Shown here: in pieces, positions 6,301 through 14,127 of the stretch
Layout of the letters: each line of letters starts with the position of its first letter
Numbering within the stretch: the first letter of the stretch is position 1
Source of the DNA: CAYGVT01 sp964353355
Lineage (GTDB): Archaea; Thermoplasmatota; DTKX01; GCA-020343715
Direction of reading: 5' to 3'
DNA: 27,589 nt
NCBI GenBank assembly: GCA_964353355.1
Contig: CAYGVT010000089.1
Coordinates: 1-27,589 of the forward strand
Translations under genes and position numbers: made by a program
The notes under the pieces: generated by a model
The model's database searches: none
What the model was told of the DNA's origin: nothing
What the model saw: the letters and a program-made list of their open reading frames with translations, nothing else

Positions 6301-7982
6301 ACCTGACCGACATGTTCCAGGGCAGGCTCACCGGCGGCAACGCAACGACGCACGAGCTCACACTCGTCCCCGAGCTGATCGCCAATAGCCAGAACGCGTG
6401 GGTGAAGCTGCAGGGCGGCGTCGAGGCCGCGATCATCGACGGCGCCGAGGGCTTCATCAACTACGTGAGCGGCTGCGGCGAGCAGTCCCTCAGCACGCTG
6501 TCCATCGATGTGCTCGCGTTCCGCTCGGTCCGCGAGGGCGACCTGGACGAGGCCAAGCTCATGGAGCTCGAGGCCATCGTCAACCAGGGCATACAGCACG
6601 AGCTGCAGTACCTGCTCGAGGCCAACAACAAGCAGGGCCGTGGCATCGTGTGGTTCCCGGGCGATGAGGACGTGCACCCCTGGCTCACGGCCTGGGGCGT
6701 CATCACGTTCAAGGACGCCCAGCTCGCGCTCTTCAGCGTGGACGACTCCATCATCACCGATATGCAGAGCTGGCTCAAGTCGCAGCAGAAGGACGACGGC
6801 AGCTTCGTGTTCCCCGAGTGGGGCATCTACGAGTACAACAACCCCAAGCTGCGCAGCAAGACGCTCGCCACGACGGCCTACGTCGCGCACGCGCTCATCT
6901 ACTCGGGCGTGGCGGTGACGGACCCGAAGGTCGTGAAGGCGGCCGAGTACGTCGTCGACAACATCCAGGAGGCGGAGAACTGGGCCGACCCCTACACGCT
7001 CGCCCTGGGCCTCAAGCTCCTCGCCGACACGGGCGAGGGCACGGGCACGCTCGCGTCGCGAATCGCCGACAAGCTGCACGAGCTGCGCACGGAGGACAAC
7101 GGCACCACGTCCTGGGCCTCGGCCACGAACATGATCTCGAACGAGAAGTTCGCGGTCGACATCGAACCGTGGGACATGTGGAACAGGAACCCCGGCTTCG
7201 TCATCGAGACCACGGGCTACGCAGCCCAGGCGCTGTATGCCTCTGGCCGCCACCTTGGCGACGTCGAGGGCGCCGTGAAGTTCCTCATCGAGCACCGCAA
7301 CGAGCTGGGCTGCTGGTACTCCACGCAGGACACCGTCGTGGCCTTCCAGAGCGTCTACTACGTGTCCGAGAGGCGCACAGATGTCGACATGGGAATCGAG
7401 GTGCTGGTCGACGGCGAGCTCGCGTTCGAGCAGTCGTTCGACGCCTCGAACTCGGACATGACGTACCTGTTCGACCTGCGCCCGCTGCTCGGCACCGTCA
7501 CCACGGAGGTCGAGCTGCGCGCGACCGGCACGGGCTTCATCATGTACCAGGTGTTCCTGGAGCAGTGGGTGCCGTGGGACGGCATCGACTACGTGCCCCT
7601 GGAGCTCCAGGTCGACTACGCCTCCAACGTGGTCGTCGTCGGCGGCGAGCTCAGGGCGACCGCGCACCTCACCAACCGCCAGGACGCGCCCATGAAGATG
7701 GCGCTCATCGAGCTCGTGGCACCCGTCGGCATGAGCCTCGACGCGTCCTGGTTCGAGGCCCTGCTCAGGGACGGCGTGGTCGACAACGTCGAGTGGCTCG
7801 ACGGCGCCGTCCGGCTGTACGTGAACGACCTGGAGGCCGGAGAGGCGGTCTCGTTCGACTACGAGCTCGTGGGCGACATGCCCGCGGACGTGACGCTCGC
7901 GGGCAACCGCGCGTTCGACATGTACAACTCGCTCATCGCCACCGAGCTGGGGCCCATCGAGATATCGATATACGTCCCCTGA
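3381..7982 (+). CDS. Alpha-2-macroglobulin/complement-like thioester protein with a membrane hairpin in the bait region
   Basis: A 1533-residue extracellular protein of the C3/A2M superfamily. Members trap proteases or tag surfaces through an internal Cys-Gln thioester. A signal or anchor helix lies at about 20-38. Macroglobulin landmarks follow in family order: TDKPIYQPGQ (about 150), DEYVLPRFE (about 241), SIVDNAVFEL (about 607), RQFFPETWAW (about 814) and DSITSWDVS (about 843). The thioester GCGEQ has Cys1032. The alpha/alpha thioester domain runs to STQDTVVAF (about 1314), and a CUB-like segment and a receptor-binding-like C-terminal domain follow. Between 607 and 812, where A2M has its bait region and C3 its anaphylatoxin, sit two membrane helices (about 686-708 and 714-736) joined by QRTRHWK, then a Gly/Pro/Asp-rich linker. 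The basic loop predicts both halves outside the cell. The residue matching the C3 catalytic His appears to be Tyr. GTG 3381 is chosen from the TATA spacing; TTG 3390 is possible. The gene stands alone, followed by a terminator. Confidence 0.93.
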   Translation: MVRLKSPLILSAKLKQDGARGTRLALVSFLLVVGSAVAVYNADSLYLAGDRGLTAQLPSTLAPGANNTILVLTTDASGDPEPDQPYTIDVMINNTSIANVAGVTDSRGMAAPAVYVPPFRGEAVLVIRSGGSVLSRSVTPYAVSRVFLTTDKPIYQPGQVVHARLLVLRQDLWATPMEAGAEATFEVKTPDGDRVLRKNAELDEFGVISFDYPLSDQLPLGDYQLKAIVAGFETVRTVKVDEYVLPRFEISFGELQRWYTYDDDVDAYALVKYFFGETVPGTASLDINLFDGTDWRLVTTIGPGALEDGAFEFTYDLGDLMVDYWEKNYDYFNEWEVREGSYDRPDAATVEFNLSVTDTGGHTEHDSQLVTVAKGPIVLTALTDVNVEGQASTYYVIARYPDGMPVPGAGLKWHIVLAEGDGTKQMPATTTDERGVAVLTFEYKQGYGAMEVAVSKEDRNATERFDFKASQGIKAVSDKPRYAVGDVATFDVFHAGDPASDLLYYDVVADGFTIATGHVSMPGDRATVRIPVTSDFGALTSVRFYKIERNFRIARDVATIGVVKDGGDLDITITPDLSTYLPQDDVSLEIEVMRHGVGIPAMLGVSIVDNAVFELGARFTGFEEVLAGLGPYYSDPYYQLMGYILVGDGALPSQGAREWDREKAAPVDSTGYELNAKAGAFKDDAIMAWWVVLGSAAVVGLVAILAMGQRTRHWKAILAVLTLAIAPTLAVWGTVSNLDTASDGGENGGDALANDDPFAPPREAGKDAAMEGSGIPPLPDIFPGRGTGDTDGLPDIEESYGNGGSAPPKRGVVRQFFPETWAWVPVLPTDDSGVATLDLVAPDSITSWDVSVIASTEDALVGVAHQNVTIFQEFFVEPDLPAKAFLGDRFPLRVQVYNYGEPTAVEVRLAPASWFSIEGVDHAELQIATGEVGYVEFTITMLEVGVHEVSVTGESATFIDTVMRPLRVKPAGEHLTDMFQGRLTGGNATTHELTLVPELIANSQNAWVKLQGGVEAAIIDGAEGFINYVSGCGEQSLSTLSIDVLAFRSVREGDLDEAKLMELEAIVNQGIQHELQYLLEANNKQGRGIVWFPGDEDVHPWLTAWGVITFKDAQLALFSVDDSIITDMQSWLKSQQKDDGSFVFPEWGIYEYNNPKLRSKTLATTAYVAHALIYSGVAVTDPKVVKAAEYVVDNIQEAENWADPYTLALGLKLLADTGEGTGTLASRIADKLHELRTEDNGTTSWASATNMISNEKFAVDIEPWDMWNRNPGFVIETTGYAAQALYASGRHLGDVEGAVKFLIEHRNELGCWYSTQDTVVAFQSVYYVSERRTDVDMGIEVLVDGELAFEQSFDASNSDMTYLFDLRPLLGTVTTEVELRATGTGFIMYQVFLEQWVPWDGIDYVPLELQVDYASNVVVVGGELRATAHLTNRQDAPMKMALIELVAPVGMSLDASWFEALLRDGVVDNVEWLDGAVRLYVNDLEAGEAVSFDYELVGDMPADVTLAGNRAFDMYNSLIATELGPIEISIYVP

Positions 7983-8007
7983 GGCGTCCCCCCCTCCCAC
8001 GCCTCTT

Positions 8008-8065
8008 GGGGTCCGGGCGGCGGTCCTCTCCATCACCCGCGTCCGCCCGGGCCCCTTCCTTTCCC
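8008..8065 (+). terminator. Probable terminator of the thioester-protein gene
   Basis: GGGGTCCGGGCGG (8008-8020) pairs with CCGCCCGGGCCCC (8043-8055) as a 13-bp stem with one G-T pair and a 22-nt loop. A pyrimidine tract, TTCCTTTCCC, follows. A smaller perfect 7-bp hairpin (7981-7987 with 7999-8005) begins at the stop codon. Archaeal termination relies mainly on U-rich tracts, so the stem may only help. Confidence 0.55.
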
Positions 8066-8116
8066 ACCACCAGGGCTCACATTCGATTGCGGGCGCGCGC
8101 CGCATCATGTAGAAAG

Positions 8117-8126
8117 CTTGAATAAC
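8117..8126 (+). promoter_or_regulatory. Weak TATA-like element of the winged-helix gene
   Basis: CTTGAATAAC, preceded by AGAAAG, is the only AT-rich patch upstream of the gene. It would place transcription start near 8148 and give a leader of about 57 nt. Confidence 0.35.
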
Positions 8127-8127
8127 A

Positions 8128-8172
8128 CCCCGGGCCCATGGCCCCGGTGACCGGCACCAGGCCGGCCCGGGG
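8128..8172. promoter_or_regulatory. 9-bp perfect inverted repeat in the winged-helix gene 5' region
   Basis: CCCCGGGCC (8128-8136) and GGCCCGGGG (8164-8172) are perfect arms 27 nt apart, directly downstream of the TATA-like element. It is a possible operator for autoregulation or a leader hairpin. GC-rich chance occurrence is not excluded. Confidence 0.35.
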
Positions 8173-8193
8173 TGGTCGTCGGTGAGGCGCATC

Positions 8194-8199
8194 GAGGAG
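8194..8199 (+). promoter_or_regulatory. Shine-Dalgarno GAGGAG that decides the winged-helix start
   Basis: GAGGAG lies 6 nt before GTG 8206, a normal spacing. The alternative GTG 8182 has only a poor GGGGTGG upstream. Confidence 0.5.
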
Positions 8200-8205
8200 C
8201 GGGGG

Positions 8206-9849
8206 GTGACGGTCAAGGACCGCATCCTGCTGCACCTCCTCGAGTACTGGGGCATCCCCGAAAGGGGCGACTGGCCCCCCGGGCTCACGCAGGTAGGCAT
8301 CGCGGCCGGCGTCGGCATCACGCGGGGGCACGCTGCCGTGGTCCTGCCCGAGCTGGTCCGGTCAGGCCACGTGGACGTGCGCATAGACCGCGTCAAGGGC
8401 CGCGCGCGGCGGGTCAAGATCTACACCCTCACCTTCAAGGGGGGCACTACGGCGGGCGAGCTCGCGCGCGCGCTGCTCGAATCGACCGTGACCGCGGTCG
8501 ACGACACGGGCGAGTGGGACATCCCGCTCGATGGCCTCGTGCAGGTGCACAAGATTGACATGCTCACCGCGCTCGCGTCCATGGACGAGGGAGGGCGCGT
8601 GGACCTGCGGGGGCTCCATCGGTCGAGGGCCCCGACCGAGTCCGAGGCCGAGGAGGAGGACAAGGAGCGAGAGGCCAACGAGGCCAAGCTCCCCCCGGGC
8701 ATTACGCTCGAGGAGGTGGAGCAGCCCGCCCGCATCGACGGGCCGGTGCTGGCGCCGGCGTCCGCCCCCGTCCAGCCCTCGCTCACGCCACCGAGGGCGG
8801 CGATGCCCCTGCACCAGACCTACTACCAGGCCCCGCCTCCCGCCACGTACTGGAACCCCGTCAGGTGGGGCTCGGGCAGGCGGCCCATGCCTGGCGGCGC
8901 CGGGTTCGTGACGGCGCTGGGCTTCCTCATTGTCATGGGGGGCGTGTTCTTCCTGGGAGCGGGCGCCATCGAGAGCGGCTACGGGGCGTGCTACGTCGTG
9001 GGCGCCTTCCTGCTCGCGCTCGGGGTCGCGCTGACCTGGAGCGGCACCTCCCAGCTCTGGGCCCTCGGGGGGGCGAGGCCCGTCTGGGTCGCCGTCATCC
9101 TCTGCTCATGGGGCTTCATGCTCGCGACGGTCGGCTGCATCATGGGATGGGGCGGGGGCGCCCTACTGGACATGCTGTGGGTGGGGGGCGTGATGGGCGC
9201 GCCGTCGCTCGTCCTGGCCGTCGGTGCGGGCCAGGCGGCCTCGCCGCGGGCGGCCTTCATGCTGCTCATGGGCCCCGTGGCCGCGGCCGCGTTCGTCATC
9301 ACCCAGCTGACGGACCCGTCCTGGGCGGCGTCGGGCGCGCGCGCCGTGCTCGGCGTGGAGGTGGGCGCGTCCTGGGCGCTGGTCGGCGCCATGATGGTCC
9401 GCGCGGAGGGCCGGCCCGAGCGCGCGCGCCTCGCCTACGCGGGCGTCGCCGCGGGCGTGGTCCTCGGCGTCGTCGTGCGCATCGCCGACGACCTCACGGG
9501 CGCGAGGGGGGACTGGAGGTTCGACGCGACGCTCGCGCTCTGGGCCACGACCGCCGCGTGGGCCATGGCCGTCGTGCTCCTGCCCAGGATGAGGCGGTGG
9601 CTCCCCCCGGCGTCCATGGCCTATCCCATCCTGACGTTCGCCGCCTCCATCGGCCTGCTCGCGGCGGGCGTGGTGTTCCTCAGTGCCTCCCTGGACGCGT
9701 TGGGCATCGCCCTCGCCCTGATGGCGGTGGCGATGGTGGCGATGGTCTCGCCCGAGGTCTCCAGGGCGTCACCGCCCTCCCTCCTGGCAGCTGGATGGGG
9801 CGGGTTCGTGGTCGGCGTCACGGTGCTCGTGATGCTAGAGGGCCTCTAG
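8206..9849 (+). CDS. Winged-helix DNA-binding protein with about 11 membrane helices
   Basis: A 547-residue protein. Residues 1 to about 90 form a winged helix: a DRILLHLLEYWG helix, the segment PPGLTQVGIAAGVGITRGHA as helix-turn-helix, and the basic wing RVKGRARRVKIYTLTFKG. This N-terminal type occurs in many Thermoplasmata regulators. An acidic, coiled-coil-prone stretch (about 145-165) and a Pro/Gln/Tyr-rich linker lead to a hydrophobic half beginning near 231. I count 11 likely membrane helices with no catalytic motif. It is likely a membrane-bound one-component regulator or sensor; signal and targets are unknown. The start is GTG 8206 by its GAGGAG, although GTG 8182 is also in frame. 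The 3' end overlaps the convergent protease gene by 15 bp in a near-palindromic double stop. It could also be a transporter-like protein with an N-terminal regulatory domain, but it matches no family I know. Confidence 0.82.
   Translation: MTVKDRILLHLLEYWGIPERGDWPPGLTQVGIAAGVGITRGHAAVVLPELVRSGHVDVRIDRVKGRARRVKIYTLTFKGGTTAGELARALLESTVTAVDDTGEWDIPLDGLVQVHKIDMLTALASMDEGGRVDLRGLHRSRAPTESEAEEEDKEREANEAKLPPGITLEEVEQPARIDGPVLAPASAPVQPSLTPPRAAMPLHQTYYQAPPPATYWNPVRWGSGRRPMPGGAGFVTALGFLIVMGGVFFLGAGAIESGYGACYVVGAFLLALGVALTWSGTSQLWALGGARPVWVAVILCSWGFMLATVGCIMGWGGGALLDMLWVGGVMGAPSLVLAVGAGQAASPRAAFMLLMGPVAAAAFVITQLTDPSWAASGARAVLGVEVGASWALVGAMMVRAEGRPERARLAYAGVAAGVVLGVVVRIADDLTGARGDWRFDATLALWATTAAWAMAVVLLPRMRRWLPPASMAYPILTFAASIGLLAAGVVFLSASLDALGIALALMAVAMVAMVSPEVSRASPPSLLAAGWGGFVVGVTVLVMLEGL
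9835..9849. other. Near-palindromic overlapping stop codons of convergent genes
   Basis: CTAGAGGGCCTCTAG holds the TAG of the winged-helix gene (9847-9849) and, on the other strand, the TAG of the subtilase gene (9835-9837). The arms CTAGAGG and CCTCTAG are perfect around a central G. Both proteins end in similar codons (LEGL and LEAL). No T-tract is seen, so the 3' ends of the two mRNAs probably overlap. Confidence 0.7.
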
Positions 9850-12800
9850 GTCCGGGGGCCGCCTCCAGCGCTCCCATGCGGCGGCGCCCACGAGCGCGGC
9901 GATGGCGATGAGGCCGACGGCCAGGACGGGCCACGTTCTCGCGGGCTCGGGCGGCTTCCTGACGTCGACGAGGACCATGGCCTCGTTGTCGCCCTCGTCG
10001 TACTCATCGACCGTCGAGAGCCCGTCGACGACCGCCCTGAGCGTCCGCGCCCCGGAGGCGTTCACCGTCCAGAGGAACGTGAAGCTCTCCTCCTCGCCGG
10101 GGTCCAGGCTCCCGACCCACTGGGGCTGTCCGACGGGGACGCCTTCCGCGAAGAGCTGCACGTAGACCTCCAGCGCCACAGTCTGCCCCAGGTTGTGGAC
10201 CGTCACGACCACGCGCGCGGTCGACTTGACGAGCGGGCGCGGCGGGGTGACGTTGACGTCGCCGGGGTAAACCGAGAGGTCCGGCCTCGTGAGCACGGTC
10301 AAGGTGAACCTGGCCACCGCCTCCTTCACGGGCGCGCCCCCGTACTGGCAGACGGCGCGCAGCTCGTAGAGCCCGCCGTCGGTGAGCTTGGACGTGTCGA
10401 TGTCCAACTCGACGTACGCGGTCATGAACGCCCCGACCTGGGGCCGCGCATCGGAGAGGTGCCAGGTCCAGGCTGTGGCCGCGCCCACGAGCGAGAGGCG
10501 CGAATCCTCTAGGCCGTTGCCGTAGTTGATGAGGCTCAGCCGAACGTGGACCCTCGAGCCCTGCGTGACGGGCGCGGGGGGCGACGGCACCCTCACGCCG
10601 AGGTTGTGCCACTGGTGGACGGTGAACGAGAAGTTGTTGTAGAAGATCTCGCCGCCCGAGGAGATGACGACCATCGCGAAGTCGTAGCTGGCGTTCACGG
10701 CGTCCTGCGGGACGGTGAAGGTGAGGTTCGCGCGCGCCGAGGAGTACGCGCCCAGGTCGAGGCGGTCGAGCTCGAGGGCCCCCTTCCAGCTCTCGTCGGG
10801 CAGCGCTATGTCCCCGCTGTACTGGACGGGGCCGTTCCCGCGGTTCTTGACGGCGAGCGGTATCACGACCCTGTCGCCCGCGTCCCCCTCGCCCACGAAG
10901 GCGACGAAGTCGACCTCGCTCCTGTAGAACTGGACCACCACGGCCGAGAACGAGGCGTCCCGGGTTAGCCCTGGCAGCGAGCTCGACGCCGTCACGTCCA
11001 CGGCCGCGGAGGTGCCCACGACGGCCGGGTCGGGCGCGATGAGCTCCACGGTGACGTGCTCGTCCGTTCGCAGCGGCACCGTGAGCACGGTGACCGACAG
11101 CCCCACCGACCACCCGCCGCCGGGCCGGGTGGCAGCGAGGGTGATGATGTCCGGCCCGTTGCCCGTGTTGCGCACAAGCAGGTCGAGCGGGACCGATTGC
11201 CCTGGCAGGACCTGCTGCTGGGGGGGCGTGACCGCGCTCAACTCGAGGCCATATACCTGGTTGACCACGACCTGCACGGAGACCGCCCTGTGCCGGCTCG
11301 TGTTCCCCTCGGAGGCCGCATCGACCGTGAGCGTCACGGTCTCGCCCGCCGTCGCGTTGGCGGGAACGACCACCTGCAGGCTGATGCCCATCGCCTCGTC
11401 GGGACCCAGCGGCGTGCGGTACGCGGTGAGGTCCACCGCCCATCCGGGGGGCGGCTCGGACGCGACCATGTGGACCACGTCCTCGACGTTCCCGCGGTTG
11501 GTGACGACGAGGGGGAAGTCGACGATGGCGGACGGGTTGGCCCTCGCGAGGGTGCGCTCCGCCGCGAGCGTGACGTCGTACCCCCTGAAGAAGCAGACCA
11601 GCTCGGCGGCGTTGTTGGACTCGTTGGACTCGAGGACCCGGCGCGCGGGGTCGGCCCTGAGGCGGAAGGTGTGGTAGCCGCGCGTGCCCGTGACGTTGAG
11701 CTCGACGGTCCGGGTCGCGCCCGAGGGCAGGTCGCCGAGCTCGCCCTGGGCGAGGACCTCGGTGCGGAGGTCTGGGTCGACGCGCTCGAACGCCCACCCC
11801 ACGCCGGCCGCGTCCCGGTTCCCCTCGTTGGCCACGCTCGCCGTCAGGTGAACCGGCGAGCCCTCCTCGGCCGTGGCCGGCTCGGCTGCGATGTGCGAGG
11901 GCACGAGGTCGATGTGCCCCTTGCGCACGTCGCCGGACACGACGAGCGCGAAGTCCTGCGCGCCCTCTGGCACGCTGTAGGCCCTCACCCAGACCTGCCA
12001 GAGCCCGTCGGCGGGCGCCTCGAGGTAGAACCCCTCGACGTTGTTCGTCCGGTCGGGGTTGCCCGTCATGTTGATGCGTGATTGGCTCCCGAGGAAGTCG
12101 TTGCCCGAGTACCGGAAGCCCTCCGGGCTCACGAGCTCCAGGTCCAGGTCGTTCACGAGGTTCTTGGTCGACGAGGGCGCGCCCGCGACGTCGGTCCACA
12201 CGAGCGTGACCTTGAGCGGGCTTCCGCGGCTCACCATGAACCAGTAGAGCTTCTCGCGAGTGCCGGCGCCCGTGTCGAGCCCGACCTCCTGGTCGACCCG
12301 GTAGATGCGGTGGTCGGCGCGCTCGATGAGGCTGCGGTCAAGGTCGATGCGCCCCCAGCCCTGGTCCATGCTGGGGTAGGCCAGGCCCGGCAGCGGGGTG
12401 GCGCCGTTGATGAGGGCGGCCTTCAGCAGCGCCGGCGACGGCGTGATGCCGTTGACGTCCTTCAGGTACTGCGTCGCGACCGCGGCCGCGCCGGCCGCGC
12501 CCGGCGTCGCCATCGACGTGCCCGAGGCGAACACGTAAGAGTCCCCGCCGTCGACGGGCTTCCCCCAGCCGGACGAGGCACCGTTGTCGAGGGACCTCGC
12601 GGAGGCGATGATGTCGCCCGGCATGAGCACGTCCGGCTTGATCCGTCCGTCGGCCGTCGGGCCCCGCGAGCTGAATCCCGAGATGGTGTCGGAGGACGCG
12701 CCCCACCGGTCGTCCCCGACCGAGCCCACGCTCAGCACGTTCTTGGCGAGTGAGGGCGGCATGATGGTGCCCGCGCCGTACCAGCCGTCGTTGCCCGCGC

Positions 12801-14004
12801 CGAAGACGTAGAACACCGGCTGGTCGCCGGCCTTGACCGCGTTGGCGTCGCGCGTCATCGCGTCGTACTCCTGGCAGTATCCGTTGTAGTCGCCGTAGAC
12901 GCCCCCGACCCAGGAGTTGGAGGAGATGGTCGCGCCCGACGCGCTCGCGTCGCGGCCGTAGACGCTCGGGGGGTTCGGGTTGTTGAACATCTCCTGCATC
13001 ACGAGCCCAGCCTGGGGCGCCAGCCCGGCGTACTTGGCCTCCTGGCCAGGGTCGCCCGCGCGCCACGAGCCGTCGCCGAGCGCCGTGCCGGAAACGTGCG
13101 TGCCGTGGCCGTTGTCGTCCTTCATGCCGTCGTTGCCGTAGTCGTAGTACTGCACGATGCGGCCCGAGAAGGCGGGGTGGGTGTCGTCGAGGCCCGTGTC
13201 CGCGACCGCTATCGTGACGTTGCGGCCCGGGTAGCCCTCGAACGCGTCGCGGGCGGTGTCGTAGGACCAAAGCGCCGCGCCCGCCGCGTCATAGGCACCG
13301 TCGTCCTGCTGCCGCGCCTTGGCGATGTGTGCGTCGTTGTCGTTGATGGGCGTGGCGCTCCAGGCAATCTCGACCCAGGCGACCCCGAGGCGCGCCTCCA
13401 TGAGCGTGGCGACGGCGTCGGCGACGCGCGCGCTCGCGACGACGAGCCGCCCGTCGACGGAGTCGACGGTCCCGCCCGCGCGCGCGATGCGGTCCGCGAC
13501 GGCGGCGCCCCCGCCAGCCTCCCACGTCGAGATGGAGAGGTCACGGATGGGGCCGGCGCAGGCCTCGCCCCAGAGGTCGGGGTGCAGGCGGTACGCGGGA
13601 TGCGCAGGGCCGACGTACCTCACGTGCGGCAGGGCCTCGACCTCGCCCGCTCTGCCGCTCGGTACGCATGCGACGTAGGCCCAGTCGGGCAGGTACGCCA
13701 CCGTGCTCACGCCTAGGGCGGCGAGGTCCTCGCGCCAGGCCCTCTGGATGGGGCCGTCGAACTGCACCACGTGGTAGGGCGCCGTGGAGGGCTGCTGGAG
13801 GGCCGCGGGGCCCGGCGGCGCGTCGAGCACGGGGTCGAAGGTGCCCGCCCTCATGTAGAGCGGCACGGATGCGGCGCGGGCCGTGCCGTCGCCACCGCCA
13901 CCGTCACCGCCCGCCCCTGCCGGCGCGCCTCCCCCTGACTGCGGGAGGCCGGGCGCGAGCAGCAGCGCGAGCAGAAGAGCGGCCAGAGCGGACCTTGCCC
14001 TCAC
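9835..14004 (-). CDS. S8 (subtilisin-type) surface protease with CARDB and NEW3-like domains
   Basis: A 1389-residue exported serine endopeptidase, paralogue of the upstream gene. It has a signal peptide (about 1-22), a Gly-rich spacer, a propeptide-like region with the motif YHVVQFDGPIQRAW (about 77-90) and the pair VGPAHPAYR, then the S8 domain. The triad is intact: Asp269 (VADTG), His300 (GHGTHVSG) and Ser497 (SGTSMATPG), with oxyanion Asn405 (GAGND). A P-domain-like beta region spans about 565-692, a CARDB unit about 698-803, four NEW3/CARDB-like beta domains about 810-1235 and a final CARDB about 1240-1350. One membrane helix (about 1358-1376) anchors it, with a short basic tail. GTG 14004 has GGAGGT 5 nt upstream and a TATA box about 41 bp upstream, so the gene has its own promoter with a leader of about 15 nt. 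Substrates are unknown; it should cleave proteins outside the cell. Confidence 0.93.
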   Translation of the reverse strand: MRARSALAALLLALLLAPGLPQSGGGAPAGAGGDGGGGDGTARAASVPLYMRAGTFDPVLDAPPGPAALQQPSTAPYHVVQFDGPIQRAWREDLAALGVSTVAYLPDWAYVACVPSGRAGEVEALPHVRYVGPAHPAYRLHPDLWGEACAGPIRDLSISTWEAGGGAAVADRIARAGGTVDSVDGRLVVASARVADAVATLMEARLGVAWVEIAWSATPINDNDAHIAKARQQDDGAYDAAGAALWSYDTARDAFEGYPGRNVTIAVADTGLDDTHPAFSGRIVQYYDYGNDGMKDDNGHGTHVSGTALGDGSWRAGDPGQEAKYAGLAPQAGLVMQEMFNNPNPPSVYGRDASASGATISSNSWVGGVYGDYNGYCQEYDAMTRDANAVKAGDQPVFYVFGAGNDGWYGAGTIMPPSLAKNVLSVGSVGDDRWGASSDTISGFSSRGPTADGRIKPDVLMPGDIIASARSLDNGASSGWGKPVDGGDSYVFASGTSMATPGAAGAAAVATQYLKDVNGITPSPALLKAALINGATPLPGLAYPSMDQGWGRIDLDRSLIERADHRIYRVDQEVGLDTGAGTREKLYWFMVSRGSPLKVTLVWTDVAGAPSSTKNLVNDLDLELVSPEGFRYSGNDFLGSQSRINMTGNPDRTNNVEGFYLEAPADGLWQVWVRAYSVPEGAQDFALVVSGDVRKGHIDLVPSHIAAEPATAEEGSPVHLTASVANEGNRDAAGVGWAFERVDPDLRTEVLAQGELGDLPSGATRTVELNVTGTRGYHTFRLRADPARRVLESNESNNAAELVCFFRGYDVTLAAERTLARANPSAIVDFPLVVTNRGNVEDVVHMVASEPPPGWAVDLTAYRTPLGPDEAMGISLQVVVPANATAGETVTLTVDAASEGNTSRHRAVSVQVVVNQVYGLELSAVTPPQQQVLPGQSVPLDLLVRNTGNGPDIITLAATRPGGGWSVGLSVTVLTVPLRTDEHVTVELIAPDPAVVGTSAAVDVTASSSLPGLTRDASFSAVVVQFYRSEVDFVAFVGEGDAGDRVVIPLAVKNRGNGPVQYSGDIALPDESWKGALELDRLDLGAYSSARANLTFTVPQDAVNASYDFAMVVISSGGEIFYNNFSFTVHQWHNLGVRVPSPPAPVTQGSRVHVRLSLINYGNGLEDSRLSLVGAATAWTWHLSDARPQVGAFMTAYVELDIDTSKLTDGGLYELRAVCQYGGAPVKEAVARFTLTVLTRPDLSVYPGDVNVTPPRPLVKSTARVVVTVHNLGQTVALEVYVQLFAEGVPVGQPQWVGSLDPGEEESFTFLWTVNASGARTLRAVVDGLSTVDEYDEGDNEAMVLVDVRKPPEPARTWPVLAVGLIAIAALVGAAAWERWRRPPDLEAL

Positions 14005-14009
14005 GGGGA

Positions 14010-14015
14010 ACCTCC
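14010..14015 (-). promoter_or_regulatory. Shine-Dalgarno GGAGGT of the downstream subtilase
   Basis: GGAGGT on the minus strand, extended by an upstream A, lies 5 nt before GTG 14004 and fixes that non-ATG start. Confidence 0.75.
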
Positions 14016-14041
14016 TGGTCCTGCGATACCTGGCACGGCCT

Positions 14042-14049
14042 AGATATAA
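14042..14049 (-). promoter_or_regulatory. TATA box of the downstream subtilase
   Basis: The minus strand reads TTATATCT. Predicted transcription start is near 14019, about 15 nt before GTG 14004. It shows that this paralogue can be transcribed on its own despite lying 123 bp behind the other. Confidence 0.65.
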
Positions 14050-14127
14050 CTTCCCCCTCGGTTCATCGTCGCCCCCACAGCACTGGTCGGACTGCCGGCG
14101 GCCGGCCGGCCGGCCCGACGGGGAGCC

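Noticed and set aside
3408..8417. A 1669-codon open frame on the minus strand, fully antisense to the thioester-protein gene
   Set aside because: It follows from GC-rich third positions of the real gene. Its translation is low-complexity (runs of R, G, V, D, H), has no domain and no signal, and the plus-strand protein matches a known family from end to end.
14098..14116. GCCGGCCGGCCGG run downstream of the first subtilase as a terminator
   Set aside because: The run is self-complementary, but no T-rich tract follows on the minus strand until the next promoter. It may be only GC-rich spacer.
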